Source: a virus. Taken from it: DNA of 24,645 nt. How positions within the stretch are numbered: the first letter of the stretch is position 1; the number at the start of each line of letters is the position of its first letter. Location: positions 1 through 24,645 of IMG/VR virus record IMGVR_UViG_3300033144_002003; one strand, given 5' to 3'. A program made the translations under genes and the position numbers. The notes beneath the pieces are model-generated. The model was given only the letters and a program-made list of their open reading frames with translations. It was not told the origin of the DNA and ran no database searches. Shown here piece after piece: positions 23,322 to 24,645 of the stretch.

Positions 23322-23332
23322 CATTTATCAAT

Positions 23333-24645
23333 ATGGGAGATTTCGGTTTATATCAAGCGTTAAGAGGAACTGACAATTGGGCGCAGAAGCGTCAAGATAA
23401 GATGCAGTCTTTAATGATTGCTAGAGAAAGAGACCAGAACTCTCAGAAAGAGCTTAAGCAGTCTATGGAGCTAGAACAAGGTATGCAAAAGTACTTTGAC
23501 GAAATGAAAAACCTAGATGCTCTATCCGAAGATCAAGGAAGGATCAATGATGAAGAGAAGAAAGCTAGGAGAAAGATTTATAAAGGTATAGCTGCTGCTA
23601 ACGGGAACTTAAAAGCTTACATGTCTTCTGGTGGTATTTCAGCTATGAGCGATTACAGGAACTCTGTATTAAACTCTGAAGCTGCTAAAAACGCTGCAAC
23701 TAATAAAGCTAACTATGCCAACTGGATGAAAGACGCTAGTGATGGTAAGTTTATTAACGAGGTTAATGTTGAAGTGCCTGTAATGAAGGATGGTGAGCCT
23801 GTGTTAGATGATAATGGTAAGCCGAAAACTCAAATTAAGAGTGTTTCAATGAAACAACAAGCTGCATTATTCCAAAAAGGAATTATTAAAAGGATGAATT
23901 ACGGTGGTGCTGAGGAAGCTGTAAAAATCAACATGTTCGATTTTGCAGATCAAGCTAAAGATCCAAACAATCCTTATTACGCAGAGAATGTAACTACAAG
24001 CGATATTATAACATTAGCAAGGAGCAGAGGTGCTGGCTTACCTCAAGCTAAATCTATAGCTAAAGATTACGCTATGAATACGGCTAGTAGCGGTCAAGCG
24101 TGGAAGTGGGGTAAAGAAGATTATGATGAAGCCCTATTAAAGCAAGCTAAAGCAGCTAAGCTGAGAGGTCTGGGCAGAGGTAAAGGAGGGTCTAGTAAAA
24201 CAATGATCACAAATCAACTAGCTCCAGCTCTTCTAAATAGGCTTCCAGAAGGAGGTAAAACGCAGTTTGGCTTAAAAGACGATAAGATGTGGTCTGATGT
24301 GTACGGCTTAAGAAGCGACTCTAAAACTAATATGACTAAACCAACCAGACCGCTAGTGATTACAGACAGAGACACTGACGCTGTTTATGATGCGTCAAAC
24401 GTTTTAGACATTAAGTTTACTGGAGAGTATATTAAAAAGAACGGAGAGGTATACGCTGTAACTGACGTAGTTTATGATGCAGACGAACCTAGAAATAAAA
24501 ATCCTCATGTAGAAGATTTCTTTGGTAAAAATAATCTTACAGATGATGACACAAGGCATAATTGGCAGTTTGTAGACGCTGGAGATGTATGGAATGAAAA
24601 TCAATTAGACGCTGCTGAGATAGATTCTGGCAAAGACGTTGTTAG
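23333..24645 (+). CDS. Cargo-type helical protein, cut by the window edge
   Basis: ATG at 23333 starts an open frame of 437 codons that runs to the window end, so the C-terminus is missing. The protein starts MGDFGLYQALRGTDNWAQKR and is charged and helical over about 100 residues. It continues with ISAMSDYRNSVLNSEAAKNA and a VPVMKDGEPVLDDNGKPKTQ segment, a layout I associate with internal cargo proteins of crAss-like virions. Around residue 280 there is a Lys/Gly-rich stretch (AKLRGLGRGKGG). In that lineage a giant virion RNA polymerase is commonly encoded just beyond this point. The palindromic element before the start suggests a separate promoter. Confidence 0.7.
   Translation, partial: MGDFGLYQALRGTDNWAQKRQDKMQSLMIARERDQNSQKELKQSMELEQGMQKYFDEMKNLDALSEDQGRINDEEKKARRKIYKGIAAANGNLKAYMSSGGISAMSDYRNSVLNSEAAKNAATNKANYANWMKDASDGKFINEVNVEVPVMKDGEPVLDDNGKPKTQIKSVSMKQQAALFQKGIIKRMNYGGAEEAVKINMFDFADQAKDPNNPYYAENVTTSDIITLARSRGAGLPQAKSIAKDYAMNTASSGQAWKWGKEDYDEALLKQAKAAKLRGLGRGKGGSSKTMITNQLAPALLNRLPEGGKTQFGLKDDKMWSDVYGLRSDSKTNMTKPTRPLVITDRDTDAVYDASNVLDIKFTGEYIKKNGEVYAVTDVVYDADEPRNKNPHVEDFFGKNNLTDDDTRHNWQFVDAGDVWNENQLDAAEIDSGKDVV

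Noticed and set aside
1-24645. CRISPR arrays, insertion sequences, integrase genes, attachment sites, tRNA genes
   Set aside because: I looked for evenly spaced repeats, transposase or integrase motifs and cloverleaf sequences on both strands and found none that I could support.

Overview
This window reads as the structural end of a tailed bacteriophage genome with podovirus-type virions, infecting a member of the Bacteroidota. It looks most like a crAss-like phage (Crassvirales), of the kind known from Cellulophaga. Four things support this. Base composition is AT-rich. Most start codons follow A/T-rich leaders rather than strong Shine-Dalgarno sites. Two small leftward genes belong to types I recognise from Bacteroidota phages. 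The rightward genes run terminase, portal, scaffold, capsid, connector/ring proteins, a giant tail 'muzzle' protein, then helical cargo proteins. The lineage call comes from gene order and remembered motifs, not from a database search. TAA, TAG and TGA all end genes and none interrupts the large ORFs, so the standard code applies; some gut crAss-like phages recode TAG.

Layout. Positions 1-397 hold no convincing gene. A lone rightward 53-codon ORF (398-559) ends at a good intrinsic terminator (626-655). It converges on a leftward set of seven small genes (770-3041), which ends at its own terminator (696-738). The leftward genes are mostly unknown; they include a zinc-ribbon-like membrane protein, a six-cysteine protein and a conserved Bacteroidota phage protein. 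A 91-bp divergent control region (3042-3132) carries two perfect inverted repeats with half-site TGTAA and 5-bp spacing, 22 bp apart centre to centre. It separates the leftward genes from the rightward late genes.

The rightward block starts with a winged-helix-like protein (3133-3456), an unknown protein and a very basic 32-residue peptide (3687-3785). Packaging and head genes follow: a probable small terminase, large terminase, portal, scaffold, major capsid protein, two further structural genes, a small protein and a likely decoration protein (12886-13578). A strong terminator follows at 13605-13634. The tail assembly comes next: three connector/ring-type proteins, the 1472-residue muzzle/stabilization protein, a Gly/Ala-rich protein, an 803-residue virion protein with an N-terminal transglycosylase-like domain, and a cargo protein cut by the window edge. 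The last gene is preceded by a near copy (21 of 26 bases) of the element upstream of the 3133 gene, suggesting that two rightward transcription units share a phage-specific promoter or operator.

The proteins would act in this order: scaffold and capsid protein build the procapsid on the portal, the terminase fills it, the ring proteins and muzzle close the portal vertex, and the cargo proteins with the wall-cutting domain leave with the DNA at infection. The strongest new-looking signals are the shared palindromic element, three micro-genes, and a short motif repeated in the scaffold.
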